Positions 9,430 through 18,329 of a stretch of DNA of 64,000 nucleotides are shown piece by piece. The position numbers and the translations under genes are program-made. Position 1 is the stretch's first letter; each line of letters begins with the position of its first letter. The DNA is from Paracoccus stylophorae (GTDB taxonomy: Bacteria > Pseudomonadota > Alphaproteobacteria > Rhodobacterales > Rhodobacteraceae), in assembly GCF_028553765.1 (NCBI RefSeq), contig NZ_CP067134.1, positions 2,213,001 to 2,277,000 on the forward strand. The letters run 5' to 3'. The notes under the pieces were generated by a model. The model made no database searches and had not been told where the DNA came from. It worked only from the letters and a program-made list of their open reading frames with translations.

Positions 9430-10461
9430 TCAGTCCTCGAAGACTTCGGGCAGATCGGGGGTTTCGCGCGTCATCCAGCCGGGAACGGGCAGTCCCTTGG
9501 CGCGCAGGAAATCGGGATTGAACAGTTTCGTCTGATAGCGGTTGCCGTAATCGCACAGGATGGTGACGATGGTGTGGCCCGGCCCCATCTCGCGCGCCAT
9601 GCGGATCGCGCCGGCGACGTTGATGCCTGACGATCCGCCAAGGCAAAGCCCCTCGTGTTCCAGCAGATCGAAGATGATCGGCAGCGCCTCGTCGTCAGGG
9701 ATGCGCCACGCCATGTCGGGGGTGAACCCTTCCAGATTGGCGGTGATGCGGCCCTGCCCGATCCCTTCGGTGATCGAACTGCCGGGGCTCTCGAATTCGC
9801 CGGTGGTGTAGAACGAATACAGCGCCGCCCCCTCGGGGTCGGCCAGCCCGATCCTGACGCCGCGCGGCTGCAGGGCCATCGCGACCCCGGCCAGCGTGCC
9901 GCCGGACCCCACGGCGCAGACGAAGCCGTCCACCTTGCCCTTGGTCTGGTCCCAGATCTCGGGGCCGGTGGTTTCCAGATGCGCCTGCCGGTTGGCGGTG
10001 TTGTCAAACTGGTTGGCCCAGATCGCGCCGTTCGGTTCGGACGCGGCCAGCGCCTCGGCCAGCCGCCCGGAATAGCGGACATAGTTGTTGGGGTTCTTGT
10101 AGGGCGCCGCCGGCACCTCGACCAGGGTCGCACCGGCCAGCCGCAGCATGTCCTTCTTTTCCTGGCTCTGCGTTTCGGGGATGACGATGACCGACCGGAA
10201 CCCCATCGACGCCCCGACCAGCGCCAGGCCGATGCCGGTATTGCCCGCCGTCCCCTCGACGATGGTGCCGCCGGGGCGCAACTCGCCGCGCGCCACGGCG
10301 TCGCGGATGATATACAGCGCGGCCCGATCCTTGACCGACTGGCCGGGATTCATAAATTCGGCCTTGCCCAGAATCTCGCACCCGGTGTCGTCGCTGGCCC
10401 GGTTCAGCCGTATCAGCGGCGTGTTGCCGATCGCATCGGACAGATCAGAACAGTTTCGCAT
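9430..10461 (-). CDS. cysK: Cysteine synthase A (O-acetylserine sulfhydrylase)
   Basis: 343 aa, a fold-type II PLP enzyme. The PLP lysine is in NPGQSVKDRAA near residue 44, the substrate loop is EGTAGNTGIGLA near 69-80, and the phosphate-binding loop is VGSGGTLAG near 186. It makes L-cysteine from O-acetylserine and sulfide. It is 14 bp upstream of the MscS gene, so the two are probably co-transcribed. The 93-bp gap on its other side leaves room for its promoter. Confidence 0.93.
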   Translation of the reverse strand: MRNCSDLSDAIGNTPLIRLNRASDDTGCEILGKAEFMNPGQSVKDRAALYIIRDAVARGELRPGGTIVEGTAGNTGIGLALVGASMGFRSVIVIPETQSQEKKDMLRLAGATLVEVPAAPYKNPNNYVRYSGRLAEALAASEPNGAIWANQFDNTANRQAHLETTGPEIWDQTKGKVDGFVCAVGSGGTLAGVAMALQPRGVRIGLADPEGAALYSFYTTGEFESPGSSITEGIGQGRITANLEGFTPDMAWRIPDDEALPIIFDLLEHEGLCLGGSSGINVAGAIRMAREMGPGHTIVTILCDYGNRYQTKLFNPDFLRAKGLPVPGWMTRETPDLPEVFED

Positions 10462-10554
10462 AACGATCGACCTTTCTTGAGGTGCGTGAGGCGTTCGGAA
10501 TACCTACACATGCGGGGTCGCAATGGGCAACCCCGCCGCGCCGCACCGCACACG

Positions 10555-11652
10555 TCACGATCCTGCCAGTTCCCGCAACAGCCCCTCGCGCCGGTGTTCC
10601 AGCCACAGGACCAGCATCGCCAGCGGCCCGTTGGTGATCTGCCCGTCCAGCACCATCCGCACCAGATCCGCGCGCCCGACCAGATGACCCCGAATATCCT
10701 CGGTCTCGGTCTCAAGGCCGTGAACGCCCGCGCTGCCGTCGGGCAGATCGGCGATGCCCACATAAAGGTAAAGATATTCGGTCACCGCGCCGGGGGTGGG
10801 ATAGTGATGGATCGCGGGAAACAGGCGGCCCAGTTTCAGCCCCGCCTCTTCCTGCGCCTCGCGCCGCGCCGCATCCTCGATCCCCTCGCCCGCATCGATG
10901 CGTCCGGCGATCGCCTCCAGCAGCCAGGGCCGGGGATCGCGGCGGAAGGCGGGACCGACGCGGAACTGTTCGATCACCAGCAGACGGTCGCGCACCGGGT
11001 CCCATGGCAGCACGACCACGGCATCGCCCATCACGAATCCCTCGCGCCGGACGGTCGGGGTAAAGCCGCCCGCATGGGTGCGATGCGACATCTTCCAGAC
11101 ATCGACGGCGAAATAGCCGGAATAGGGTTCCTGCCGGCCGTGCAGCCGGACATCGTCCGCACCGCGTCGCGCCACCAGTTCGCCGCCCGAAGGCGGGCTG
11201 GCGGCCGCGCGCAGCCGGCTGTGCGCCCACACGCCGATCATCGGCAACCGCGCCGCGACCTGTTCCGCATCCAGCCGATCGGGCGCGGCCAGAACCTCGT
11301 GCGCGATGGCGGCGGCCAGATCGCCGGGCCAGTCGGTGGCCGACCACGTTCCGCTTTCATCTGACTGCGCCTGAAGCCCCATCAGCGGCGGGCCGCCATC
11401 GTCAGCATCAACCGCCTTAAGCCCCATCACCGCCGCATAGCGCCGGAACGCCGGCGTCGTCGCGACACGGATCGCCGCGACCTCGCCCGCGCCCTCTGCC
11501 AGCACCGGCCAGGTCCCGGCCTCGATCCCGGCACGCATGCCGCCGATCAGCCTGCCCGCCACCGGCTCGGTCGCAGTCCCCGGCGCAAGCCCAAGTGCGG
11601 TCCGCATCCGGGGATCGGCCAGCGGACCGAGCAGCCGGACCGTGCCGGTCAC
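10555..11652 (-). CDS. NUDIX hydrolase, ADP-ribose pyrophosphatase-like, with extra N-terminal domain
   Basis: 365 aa. The NUDIX box is GRIDAGEGIEDAARREAQEE near residues 251-270, matching GX5EX7REUXEEXGU. The flanking sequence (VIEQFRVGP, PTPGAVTEYLYLYVG) is of the NudF/ADP-ribose type. About 180 residues precede it, twice the usual NudF length, and resemble a gamma-glutamylcyclotransferase-like or otherwise fused domain. The start overlaps the stop of the upstream DUF2059 gene (ATGA), so the pair is one operon. Confidence 0.85.
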   Translation of the reverse strand: MTGTVRLLGPLADPRMRTALGLAPGTATEPVAGRLIGGMRAGIEAGTWPVLAEGAGEVAAIRVATTPAFRRYAAVMGLKAVDADDGGPPLMGLQAQSDESGTWSATDWPGDLAAAIAHEVLAAPDRLDAEQVAARLPMIGVWAHSRLRAAASPPSGGELVARRGADDVRLHGRQEPYSGYFAVDVWKMSHRTHAGGFTPTVRREGFVMGDAVVVLPWDPVRDRLLVIEQFRVGPAFRRDPRPWLLEAIAGRIDAGEGIEDAARREAQEEAGLKLGRLFPAIHHYPTPGAVTEYLYLYVGIADLPDGSAGVHGLETETEDIRGHLVGRADLVRMVLDGQITNGPLAMLVLWLEHRREGLLRELAGS

Positions 11653-12521
11653 AGCGCGCGCCCCTGCATCTGCGCGGCGGCGGCGACCCCCAGATCGCGC
11701 GAGGTTTTCAGAAACAGCGCATCGAAGCCCGCAAACAGCAGCGCCGACAGCGCCCTGCCCTCGTCCGAGCCGGCAAAGGCGATGTAGATCTGCAATTCGG
11801 CGTCGTTCAGCGGCGAATAGGCCAGCATCAGATACGCCTCCAGCCAGCCCAGAGTCTCGGCCCGGATGGCGGGTTCCTGCGCCCAGGCATCGGCCAGCAT
11901 CTGCTCCTCGCTCATGTTCATGTCGAACCCGCCGGCATCGGCAAAGCCGCGCGAAAAGGCGATCGCGGCGTTCATGCCGCCGGCCACGTTGGGGCCAAGC
12001 AGATCGGCCGTCTCGATCAGCCGCGCGATGTCGCGCACGCGCGGATCGGCGCGGCTGGCCGCCGCGGAAAAGCGTTCGCGCGCCTGCGCCTCGGTCTCGG
12101 GATCCAGCATCGCCTGTCGCGCGCTGGTCTCAAGCCCGATCAGCCTTTGTCCCAGCCCGGTGCGATAGAAATCCAGCGCCGCCTCCAGCCGCGGGTCCGG
12201 GGTCGCGGGCAGGTTGCGCCGGATGCCGTCCTTGAACAACGCCTCAAGCCGGGCCGGATCGTGGATCCGCGCCACCTTGTCCAGCCAGCCGCCCGCGCCG
12301 CCGTTCTGGAACATCTCGTCCTGCATGGCGCGCGCCTCGATCAGCGCCTCCTGACGCAGGATCGGCATCAGCGCATCCATGTCCATCACCTGCCACAGCC
12401 GCGCGGCCTGCGCGGCCCGGTCCCCGGCGTCTTCGGACATAACCTGCGGCGGCGCGGGCTGCTGCGCCTGGGGCGCGCCGGCGACCAGCAGCGCCGCGAT
12501 CAGGCAGAGGGTTCGGAACAT
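11649..12521 (-). CDS. Exported DUF2059 domain protein
   Basis: 290 aa. Start at 12521 (MFRTLCLIAALLVAGAPQAQ), a typical signal peptide. The mature part is helical with the DUF2059 pattern (FFxxxF-like runs and MLDPETEAQARERFSA). Periplasmic, function unknown. First gene of a two-gene operon with the NUDIX hydrolase. The upstream 29 codons of the open frame lack a signal-peptide logic and run back towards the tRNA-Ser gene. Confidence 0.75.
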   Translation of the reverse strand: MFRTLCLIAALLVAGAPQAQQPAPPQVMSEDAGDRAAQAARLWQVMDMDALMPILRQEALIEARAMQDEMFQNGGAGGWLDKVARIHDPARLEALFKDGIRRNLPATPDPRLEAALDFYRTGLGQRLIGLETSARQAMLDPETEAQARERFSAAASRADPRVRDIARLIETADLLGPNVAGGMNAAIAFSRGFADAGGFDMNMSEEQMLADAWAQEPAIRAETLGWLEAYLMLAYSPLNDAELQIYIAFAGSDEGRALSALLFAGFDALFLKTSRDLGVAAAAQMQGRAL

Positions 12522-12617
12522 GGCGATGCCTTTCTGTGGGAACGGGATTTTTTCGACCAAACCCCCTTGCACTTCAACCCCCACCAATCTAAATCCCCGC
12601 CTCACCACACCAGACGC

Positions 12618-12707
12618 GGAGAGGTGCCGGAGTGGTCGAACGGGGCGGTCTCGAAAACCGTTGAGCCTTCACGGGTTCCGTGGGTTCGAATCCCACCCTC
12701 TCCGCCA
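12618..12707 (+). tRNA. tRNA-Ser (CGA anticodon)
   Basis: A 90-nt class II tRNA including the encoded CCA. Acceptor stem GGAGAGG (12618-12624) with CCTCTCC (12697-12703), discriminator G, CCA at 12705-12707. Anticodon stem GCGGT/ACCGT with loop CTCGAAA, anticodon CGA at 12652-12654. The long variable arm and T-arm GGGTTCGAATCCC are typical of tRNA-Ser. Everything downstream looks accessory, so its 3' end is a plausible integration site for the island. Confidence 0.97.
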
Positions 12708-13289
12708 CTTGCCCTCGCGAAAGCGTTCTCCTGATCCGGCTGCGGCGGGATTTTCTCGTTGTTTTCGAGGGTTATGCGGGACGGGCTGAGCACTGACCCC
12801 GGCGCCAGGTGGCCCGGAAGCGGTCTCTGAAGGCCGATATTCTCCGGACCTGATGACTGCGCGGGTTTGGTGAATTGTTTGCAAGTATCTGGAGCTGGAA
12901 GGTTTTTTCTAGGCGGAAGCTGAACACTTCGACGTCGGTGGCACTCGCCGAGACGGAACAGAGATCGAACTATCGCCAGCGATCGTGTGCCCAGTTCAGC
13001 CAGAACATTCGCCACTGACTATACCCGATTAGCGCTTTTGCGTCCGTTCGCTGCGCCCCGCGCAAACGGCCTGGTCGCGGACGAAGGGGCCGTTCAAAGA
13101 ACTTAATTCAACGACATCTTCAGATACCGACCTCTCGCTGATTTCATATGAATCTAAACAGTAAGTATGGCTCGGGTCTGCGAAGCCGGGGCAAAGCCCT
13201 CCCCAACGCTCGGCATTGTGATCGGCGACGGTTTGCTTCATATCAGTAGACGCTGATACCTTATTCCTTCCAAGTATTGACGGCAGGCT
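12708..13289. other. Gene-free stretch after tRNA-Ser
   Basis: 582 bp in which I find no supported gene. A 70-codon minus-strand frame at 13029-13241 has no recognisable family, no good ribosome site and no neighbour logic. The sequence is less GC-rich than the flanking genes. It could hold decayed island DNA or an attachment site, but no integrase remnant and no second copy of the tRNA 3' end is visible here. Confidence 0.5.
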
Positions 13290-13868
13290 ATGAGTTCGAA
13301 GGATAACCAGGAAAAGCGGCGGCGGAGGGGGCGGCTGCTTGCGCTCTTGCCACTGGCGGTGTTCGGCCTGCTGGGTGCGGCCTTCTATTGGGGCCTCTGG
13401 AACAACGACGACCGGTTGCCCTCGACGCTGATCGGGAAACCGATCCCGGAGTTCGCGCTCCCGCCCATCGAAGGGCGGCAGGACGGCCTAGCGTCGGCGA
13501 ACCTGCAAGGCCAGGTTTCTCTCGTCAATGTCTGGGCGTCGTGGTGCGTCCCCTGCCGCACGGAGAACCCGCTTCTCGTCGACCTGGCCGAAGCGGGCAC
13601 CGTTCCGATCTACGGTATCAACTACAAGGACGATGCCGAGGAAGCGCTGGGTTTCCTCGACGAGCTCGGCGATCCCTTTACCCGCATCGGCGCGGACCGA
13701 TCAGGCCGCGTTGCGATAGACTGGGGCGTCTATGGAGTGCCGGAAACATACATAATCGATGCCGAGGGGCGCATTGCATACAAGCATGTCGGCCCCTTTG
13801 ATCAGGCCTCGCTTGAGGAGGACATTCTGCCGGTCGTGCGCCGGTTGCAGGCGGAGAGCGACCCGTGA
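13290..13868 (+). CDS. CcmG/DsbE-like thiol:disulfide oxidoreductase
   Basis: 192 aa. One N-terminal membrane anchor (LLALLPLAVFGLLGAAFYWG, residues about 17-36), then a periplasmic thioredoxin fold with active site WASWCVPC near residue 82-89 and the cis-proline region YGVPETYIID. The glutamate-containing GxYGVPETY segment is typical of CcmG, which reduces apocytochrome c or other periplasmic thiols. First gene of a run with a TlpA-like protein, CcdA and a methyltransferase; the stop overlaps the next start. Confidence 0.85.
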   Translation: MSSKDNQEKRRRRGRLLALLPLAVFGLLGAAFYWGLWNNDDRLPSTLIGKPIPEFALPPIEGRQDGLASANLQGQVSLVNVWASWCVPCRTENPLLVDLAEAGTVPIYGINYKDDAEEALGFLDELGDPFTRIGADRSGRVAIDWGVYGVPETYIIDAEGRIAYKHVGPFDQASLEEDILPVVRRLQAESDP

Positions 13869-14386
13869 GGCGACGTGACGTCCTTGCCGGAGTCTTGGCG
13901 CTTGCGGCAAGCCCTGCCTCCGCCCGACCACCGATCCCTAATCACGGGACTCCGCGTGAGCTCCTGTCGCCGCCTTTCGTGGATGGAGATGGACGGGATC
14001 TGACGCTGGCGGACTTCGAGGGACGTGTCGTGCTTCTGAACATTTGGGCGACCTGGTGCCCGCCTTGTCGCGAGGAGATGCCGACGCTCGACGCGCTGCA
14101 AGCGCGCCTCGGCGGATCGGATTTTCATGTTCTGCCGCTGTCGATCGATCGGGCCGGTCTCGAACCTGTGCGCCGCTTCTACCGAGAGACCGGCATTCGC
14201 AACCTCGATCTCTATATCGCGGAGGATACGCGCGCGATGCTGGCCTGGGCCGTGGTGGGCCTGCCGACAACGATTCTGATCGACCGCATTGGGCGCGAGC
14301 GCGGGCGCCTCGCAGGCCCGGCCGAATGGAACAGCCCCGAAGCCGTTGCGCAGATAAGCGCTCTTATTGACGAACGTAAGCAATAG
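13865..14386 (+). CDS. TlpA-like exported thioredoxin
   Basis: 173 aa with a GTG start at 13865 overlapping the upstream stop. The N-terminus MRRRDVLAGVLALAASPAS has twin-arginine-like and signal-peptide character. The thioredoxin fold carries WATWCPPC near residues 60-67 and cis-Pro in GLPTTILID. Probably a periplasmic reductant paired with CcdA. The last codons overlap the start of the open frame that contains ccdA. Confidence 0.82.
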   Translation: MRRRDVLAGVLALAASPASARPPIPNHGTPRELLSPPFVDGDGRDLTLADFEGRVVLLNIWATWCPPCREEMPTLDALQARLGGSDFHVLPLSIDRAGLEPVRRFYRETGIRNLDLYIAEDTRAMLAWAVVGLPTTILIDRIGRERGRLAGPAEWNSPEAVAQISALIDERKQ

Positions 14387-14474
14387 GACATGGAAAAGCA
14401 CGACGACCGCGCCAGCCGTTCCGCTCCGTGCGCACACGTGGTGGCGGTCTACCGATCAGTTTGGAGATGTGGAT

Positions 14475-15203
14475 TTGATTGAACTTTCCGCTCTTGGACT
14501 AATGGCGGCATTGCTGGCCGGTGCCGTTTCCTTTCTGTCGCCCTGCGTGCTGCCGCTCGTGCCCGGCTACGTATCCTACGTTGCCGGACGTACGGTCACC
14601 GGCAGTGCAGCGCCTTCGAAGGGGCGGGCCGTCTGGCTCAGCTTCTGTTTCGTCCTTGGCTTCTCCACGATATTTATCGCGCTTGGGGCCTCTGCCACCG
14701 CGCTCGGTCAGGCGCTGCTGCAGTGGCGCTACGAACTCAACCTCGTCGGCGGCGCGATCGTGATCCTGTTCGGTCTGTTCATGATCGGGGCAGCGCGCCT
14801 GTCGGCCATGGAGCGCGACCTGCGTTTTCATCTCGACCTGCCGGGCGGGCAACCGGTCGCCTCCTACGTGCTCGGACTCGCCTTCGGTTTCGGCTGGACA
14901 CCGTGCATCGGGCCGATCCTCGGCGCCATCCTAACCGCCAGCGCGACAAGCGCGACGATTGGCGAGGGCGTCGCATTGCTTGCCGTCTACTCGGCCGGCC
15001 TTGGGATCCCGTTTCTGGTCGTCGCGGGGTTCACCGACAGTATTGCCGGCAGGCTGCGCGGCATCGGTCGTTGGGGTCGCCGCCTGCATCAGGCTGCGGG
15101 CGGCGTCATGATCCTGATGGGCCTGGCGATGATGACCGGGCGGTTGAGCGCACTGGCCTACTGGCTGCTGGACACCTTCCCTGTCCTTGCGCGGATCGGG
15201 TGA
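14475..15203 (+). CDS. ccdA: CcdA-type thiol-disulfide membrane transporter
   Basis: About 242 aa, with six membrane segments. The two redox motifs are SFLSPCVLPLVPGY near the N-terminus and FGWTPCIGPILGA in the middle. CcdA passes electrons from cytoplasmic thioredoxin to periplasmic thioredoxin-like proteins such as the two upstream. The start is uncertain. TTG at 14475 (I-E-L-S-A-L) has GGAG 8 nt upstream and fits the family length; GTG at 14469 and a far upstream start at 14367 are alternatives. The next gene begins 4 nt after the stop. Confidence 0.85.
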   Translation: MIELSALGLMAALLAGAVSFLSPCVLPLVPGYVSYVAGRTVTGSAAPSKGRAVWLSFCFVLGFSTIFIALGASATALGQALLQWRYELNLVGGAIVILFGLFMIGAARLSAMERDLRFHLDLPGGQPVASYVLGLAFGFGWTPCIGPILGAILTASATSATIGEGVALLAVYSAGLGIPFLVVAGFTDSIAGRLRGIGRWGRRLHQAAGGVMILMGLAMMTGRLSALAYWLLDTFPVLARIG

Positions 15204-15207
15204 ACAG

Positions 15208-15822
15208 ATGCGACTGTACGAGAAACATATCCTCCCTCGGCTGACGCATCTGGCGATGGGCCAGGATCAACTTCTTCCCTACCGGCGCCGCGCCGTCTCC
15301 GGGCTGCATGGACGTGTGCTGGAGATCGGGATCGGCTCGGGCCTGAACCTTGCGCTCTACCCCGAGGCCGTGCGTCAGATCATCGGTGTTGACCCGTCGC
15401 CCGAACTCCTCTCTCGGGCCGCGCAAACCTCCCATGGCCTGATGCCCGCGGCCGAGATCATCGAGGGCGTGGCCGAAGCATTGCCGCTGGAGGATCGCAG
15501 CGTCGACTGCGTCGTCGCCACCTGGGCGCTCTGCAGCGTGTCGGAGCCGGAGAAGGCGCTCGCCGAGATCCGGCGCGTTCTCAAGCCGGACGGCATCTTC
15601 CGCTTCGTCGAGCATGGTTTGGCGCCGGAGCCCGGTGTCCGGCGCTGGCAGCGCTGGCTCACGCCCGTCTGGAAACACTGCGCCGGGAACTGTCACCTTG
15701 ACCGTCCAACGGCCGGCTTGATCGAGACAAGCGGCTTCCGAATGGAGCGGCTCGACACCGGCTACGCGACAGGTCCGAAGCCCTTGGTTTTCATGTATGA
15801 GGGGCAAGCTCGCCTCTACTAA
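15208..15822 (+). CDS. Class I SAM-dependent methyltransferase
   Basis: 204 aa. SAM-binding motif I is VLEIGIGSGLNL near residues 38-49, motif II acidic GVDPSPE near 60, and VDCVVATWALCSV near 100 corresponds to motif IV. The C-terminal segment CHLDRPTAGLIETSGF resembles phospholipid or small-molecule methyltransferases of the Methyltransf_11 group. The substrate is unknown. Co-transcribed with ccdA (4-bp gap). Confidence 0.78.
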   Translation: MRLYEKHILPRLTHLAMGQDQLLPYRRRAVSGLHGRVLEIGIGSGLNLALYPEAVRQIIGVDPSPELLSRAAQTSHGLMPAAEIIEGVAEALPLEDRSVDCVVATWALCSVSEPEKALAEIRRVLKPDGIFRFVEHGLAPEPGVRRWQRWLTPVWKHCAGNCHLDRPTAGLIETSGFRMERLDTGYATGPKPLVFMYEGQARLY

Positions 15823-15934
15823 GGAAGCTTGGAAAAAGAACAACATCGGCTTTCGATTCGTGGCGCAACACTAATGGCAAGGCAATCAATTCTCGCCTCG
15901 AACTTTGGCTGCAGGCTCCGCCTTATGAGGTATT

Positions 15935-16594
15935 ATGAGTAGTCAGCAAGATAACCGGCAGGCCAATCTGACGCGCGGCATCCGCGTCGAGATCGCCAGC
16001 CTCGTCTACAACATCATCGAGGTCGTCGTATCCGTCACCGTGGGACTTCTGACCGGCAGCGCGGCACTGGTAAGCTGGGGTCTCGACAGCACGGTCGAGG
16101 CCACCTCGGCCGCGACACTGATCTGGCGCTTGAAGGGGGAGAAAGACGGTGCCGAAAAGCGCACGGTCCTGCACCGCAAGAAGGTCGCGCTCTACGTGGT
16201 TGCCTGTGCCTTCTGGATCGTTGTCGCGGCGATCCTCTACGAGGCGGTCTCCGCCTTCCTCTCGCAGAAGGCGCCGGGCTTCAACTGGTGGGGTATCGCG
16301 ATCCTGGGTGCTTCGCTCGTGGTCAACCCGTTCCTCGCCTGGGGCAAGTATCGCTATGGCAAACGGCTCGATGCGCCCGCCCTGAAGTACGATGCCAAGG
16401 ACACCATGATCTGCCAGTATCAGACAATCGTGGTGTTGGCCGGGATCGGTCTGACGCAATGGATGGGCTGGTGGTGGGCCGATCCGGTCGCGGCGCTTCT
16501 GATCGTGCCCTACGTTGCGTGGGAGGCGTTCGAGGCCACCAAGGATGCGCGGTCGGTCGATCCGGACGACGCCGAAGCTACTGCCGACGCCTGA
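15935..16594 (+). CDS. Cation transporter, CDF-like membrane domain only
   Basis: 219 aa with about six membrane segments. The first helices (GIRVEIASLVYNIIEVVVSV) and LDSTVEATSAATLIW resemble the cation diffusion facilitator core. WADPVAALLIVPYV near the end matches the CDF helix 5 pattern with its metal-site aspartate. There is no cytoplasmic C-terminal domain, so it is shorter than classical CDF exporters. The 3' end overlaps the 3' end of the convergent P450 gene by 17 bp. Confidence 0.75.
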   Translation: MSSQQDNRQANLTRGIRVEIASLVYNIIEVVVSVTVGLLTGSAALVSWGLDSTVEATSAATLIWRLKGEKDGAEKRTVLHRKKVALYVVACAFWIVVAAILYEAVSAFLSQKAPGFNWWGIAILGASLVVNPFLAWGKYRYGKRLDAPALKYDAKDTMICQYQTIVVLAGIGLTQWMGWWWADPVAALLIVPYVAWEAFEATKDARSVDPDDAEATADA

Positions 16595-17825
16595 CGTTGC
16601 GCATGATGAACCGGGATTTAGGCATGGGCGGCAGTTCTCCGGTTTCCAGATCCAGATCCTGATCCGGCACTTCGTAGTCGATGGCGTTCACCAAGAAACT
16701 GCAAAACGCCTTCATCTGGCTGATCGCGATCCACTCGCCCGGACAACGGTGGTTCCTGTGGTGATCACCACCGCCCTGCGGAATGAAGTCGTAGGGGGTG
16801 ACCTCCCGATCGTGAAACCGCTCGGGCCGGAACTCTTGCGGCGCGTCCCACGAGCGAGCGTCGGTATTCGTACCGTAGAGGTCGAGCAGAACCCGGTGTC
16901 CTTTGGTAAAGCGATATCCGCGCCACTCGAAATCGCTCTTCACCCGTGCCGCGACCGCGGGAAAGAACGGATACAGACGGCGGACCTCTTGCACGAAAGG
17001 TTCGAGCTGTCCCTCGTCATCCTTCAGCTTTTGCCGCCACTCGGGATTCCGATGCAGGGCATGCGCCGCCTGGGCGATGAACGCAGAGACCGCGACGATC
17101 GGGCGTACCACGTTCAGAAGCTCCACGGCGGCAACCTTGGAGGTCAGCAGCTCCCCGTTCAGATCACGCCAGGTCGCGACGATATGGGCAGCGCTTTCCT
17201 GTGCCGGCCGGAGGCTTCCGTCGCGCACCCGCTCGATGATGCCGGCCGCCCAACGCTCCGCGCGATGCCGCGCCAGACGCGCGCCCCAGTGCTTCCAGCC
17301 GACCGCCCCGGCGTCCTGGAATAACGCCGTCATCTGCGCCGTCCGCGTCTCGACCTCCGCTTCGGGAAGCGGCACGCCCGACCAGGCACAGGCGGCTCTG
17401 GTGAGGATTTCGCGCACTTCGTCGTAGAGAACGACCTTCTCCGCCGCTTGCCAGTCCCGTGCGTAGCGGTCCAACAAATCCCGCGTCCTGTTTTCGAGAG
17501 CTTCGATCCGCTCCGACGCCATGAGTGATATGAACATCCGCTTGCGATGACGGTGGGCCTCGCCATCGAGCCCCTGGATGCCCTTTTCGCCGAGCAGGGT
17601 TTTCTGGATACGCTTCGGCATCGAGCCCGCGCGCACGAGCCCATCTTCGGAATAGAAGACCTCGGCTGCTGCGGCACCGGTCATGCAGATCGTCTTCTGC
17701 AACAGGATGCGGGTCTCGAACAGGTCGCCTTCAAGATCGCGGCATGTGTCCGGAATGAATCCATATGGGTTGCGCAGCAGGGCGAGCGTGCTGTCGATGC
17801 CCTTTGCGGATGGAATGCTGGACAT
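16578..17825 (-). CDS. Cytochrome P450, CYP152-type fatty-acid peroxygenase
   Basis: 415 aa. The heme-thiolate loop is HHRNHRCPGEWIAISQMKAF near residues 360-380. The I-helix reads ELLNVVRPIVAVSAF; the Arg-Pro replaces the acid-alcohol pair of ordinary P450s and is the mark of CYP152 enzymes (the P450 BS-beta and SP-alpha group). These use H2O2 to hydroxylate or decarboxylate fatty acids and need no reductase. The ending SRFIMRNVRRRQ also fits. The gene follows lspA by 3 bp, so it is the last gene of a minus-strand metal-efflux operon. Confidence 0.88.
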   Translation of the reverse strand: MSSIPSAKGIDSTLALLRNPYGFIPDTCRDLEGDLFETRILLQKTICMTGAAAAEVFYSEDGLVRAGSMPKRIQKTLLGEKGIQGLDGEAHRHRKRMFISLMASERIEALENRTRDLLDRYARDWQAAEKVVLYDEVREILTRAACAWSGVPLPEAEVETRTAQMTALFQDAGAVGWKHWGARLARHRAERWAAGIIERVRDGSLRPAQESAAHIVATWRDLNGELLTSKVAAVELLNVVRPIVAVSAFIAQAAHALHRNPEWRQKLKDDEGQLEPFVQEVRRLYPFFPAVAARVKSDFEWRGYRFTKGHRVLLDLYGTNTDARSWDAPQEFRPERFHDREVTPYDFIPQGGGDHHRNHRCPGEWIAISQMKAFCSFLVNAIDYEVPDQDLDLETGELPPMPKSRFIMRNVRRRQ

Positions 17826-17828
17826 CGA

Positions 17829-18329
17829 TTATTTCCCCGTAACGTTTTCTTCTCGGTGGTTACGTTCGGGCTTGTTCTTCGCCGAGCGGAAGCTGTCCCA
17901 GAACAGCAGGGCCGCACCGCAGAAAATCGCCACATCCGCGAGATTGAAGGACGGCCAGTGGTATGATCCGTAATGGAAATCCAGAAAGTCCGGGACGGCC
18001 TGATAGCGCAGGCGGTCGAGGACATTTCCGAGCGCGCCTCCGATGATCAGACCGAGGGCCGCACCCGTCAGCCTGTCCGGCGCGCGCCACAACCAGATCA
18101 ACAGCCATCCAACGATCACGCCAGCAAGCGCGATGAGGCCCCACCACGGTACGACCCCGCCGAGTATACCGAAGCTGACCCCATCGTTCAGAACCCGCAC
18201 GAGGTTCAGAAAGGGTAAAACCTCGACCCCGCTCTCAAGCGCCGGTGTGCTAAGGGCAAGCGCCTTGGTGCCCTGATCGAGACCAAGCGCTGCGATCGCG
18301 CAGAGCCCGCCCAGAACGCGGCTATTCAT
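17829..18329 (-). CDS. lspA: Lipoprotein signal peptidase
   Basis: 166 aa. Start at 18329 (MNSRVLGGLCAIAALGLDQG), overlapping the stop of the upstream CDF gene by 4 nt. Four membrane helices. The catalytic aspartates are in GALGNVLDRLRY near residue 110 and FNLADVAIF near 135; LNDGVSFG is the conserved loop. It cleaves prolipoprotein signal peptides. Accessory lspA copies often travel with heavy-metal exporters, and this copy lies between a P450 and a CDF gene. Confidence 0.9.
   Translation of the reverse strand: MNSRVLGGLCAIAALGLDQGTKALALSTPALESGVEVLPFLNLVRVLNDGVSFGILGGVVPWWGLIALAGVIVGWLLIWLWRAPDRLTGAALGLIIGGALGNVLDRLRYQAVPDFLDFHYGSYHWPSFNLADVAIFCGAALLFWDSFRSAKNKPERNHREENVTGK

Noticed and set aside
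12602..13015. Minus-strand ORF across tRNA-Ser containing GEGGIRTHGT
   Set aside because: This peptide is a well-known artefact of translating tRNA-Ser antisense; not a gene.
13029..13241. 70-codon minus-strand ORF in the gap after tRNA-Ser
   Set aside because: No family, no ribosome site and no coding neighbours; left as gene-free sequence.
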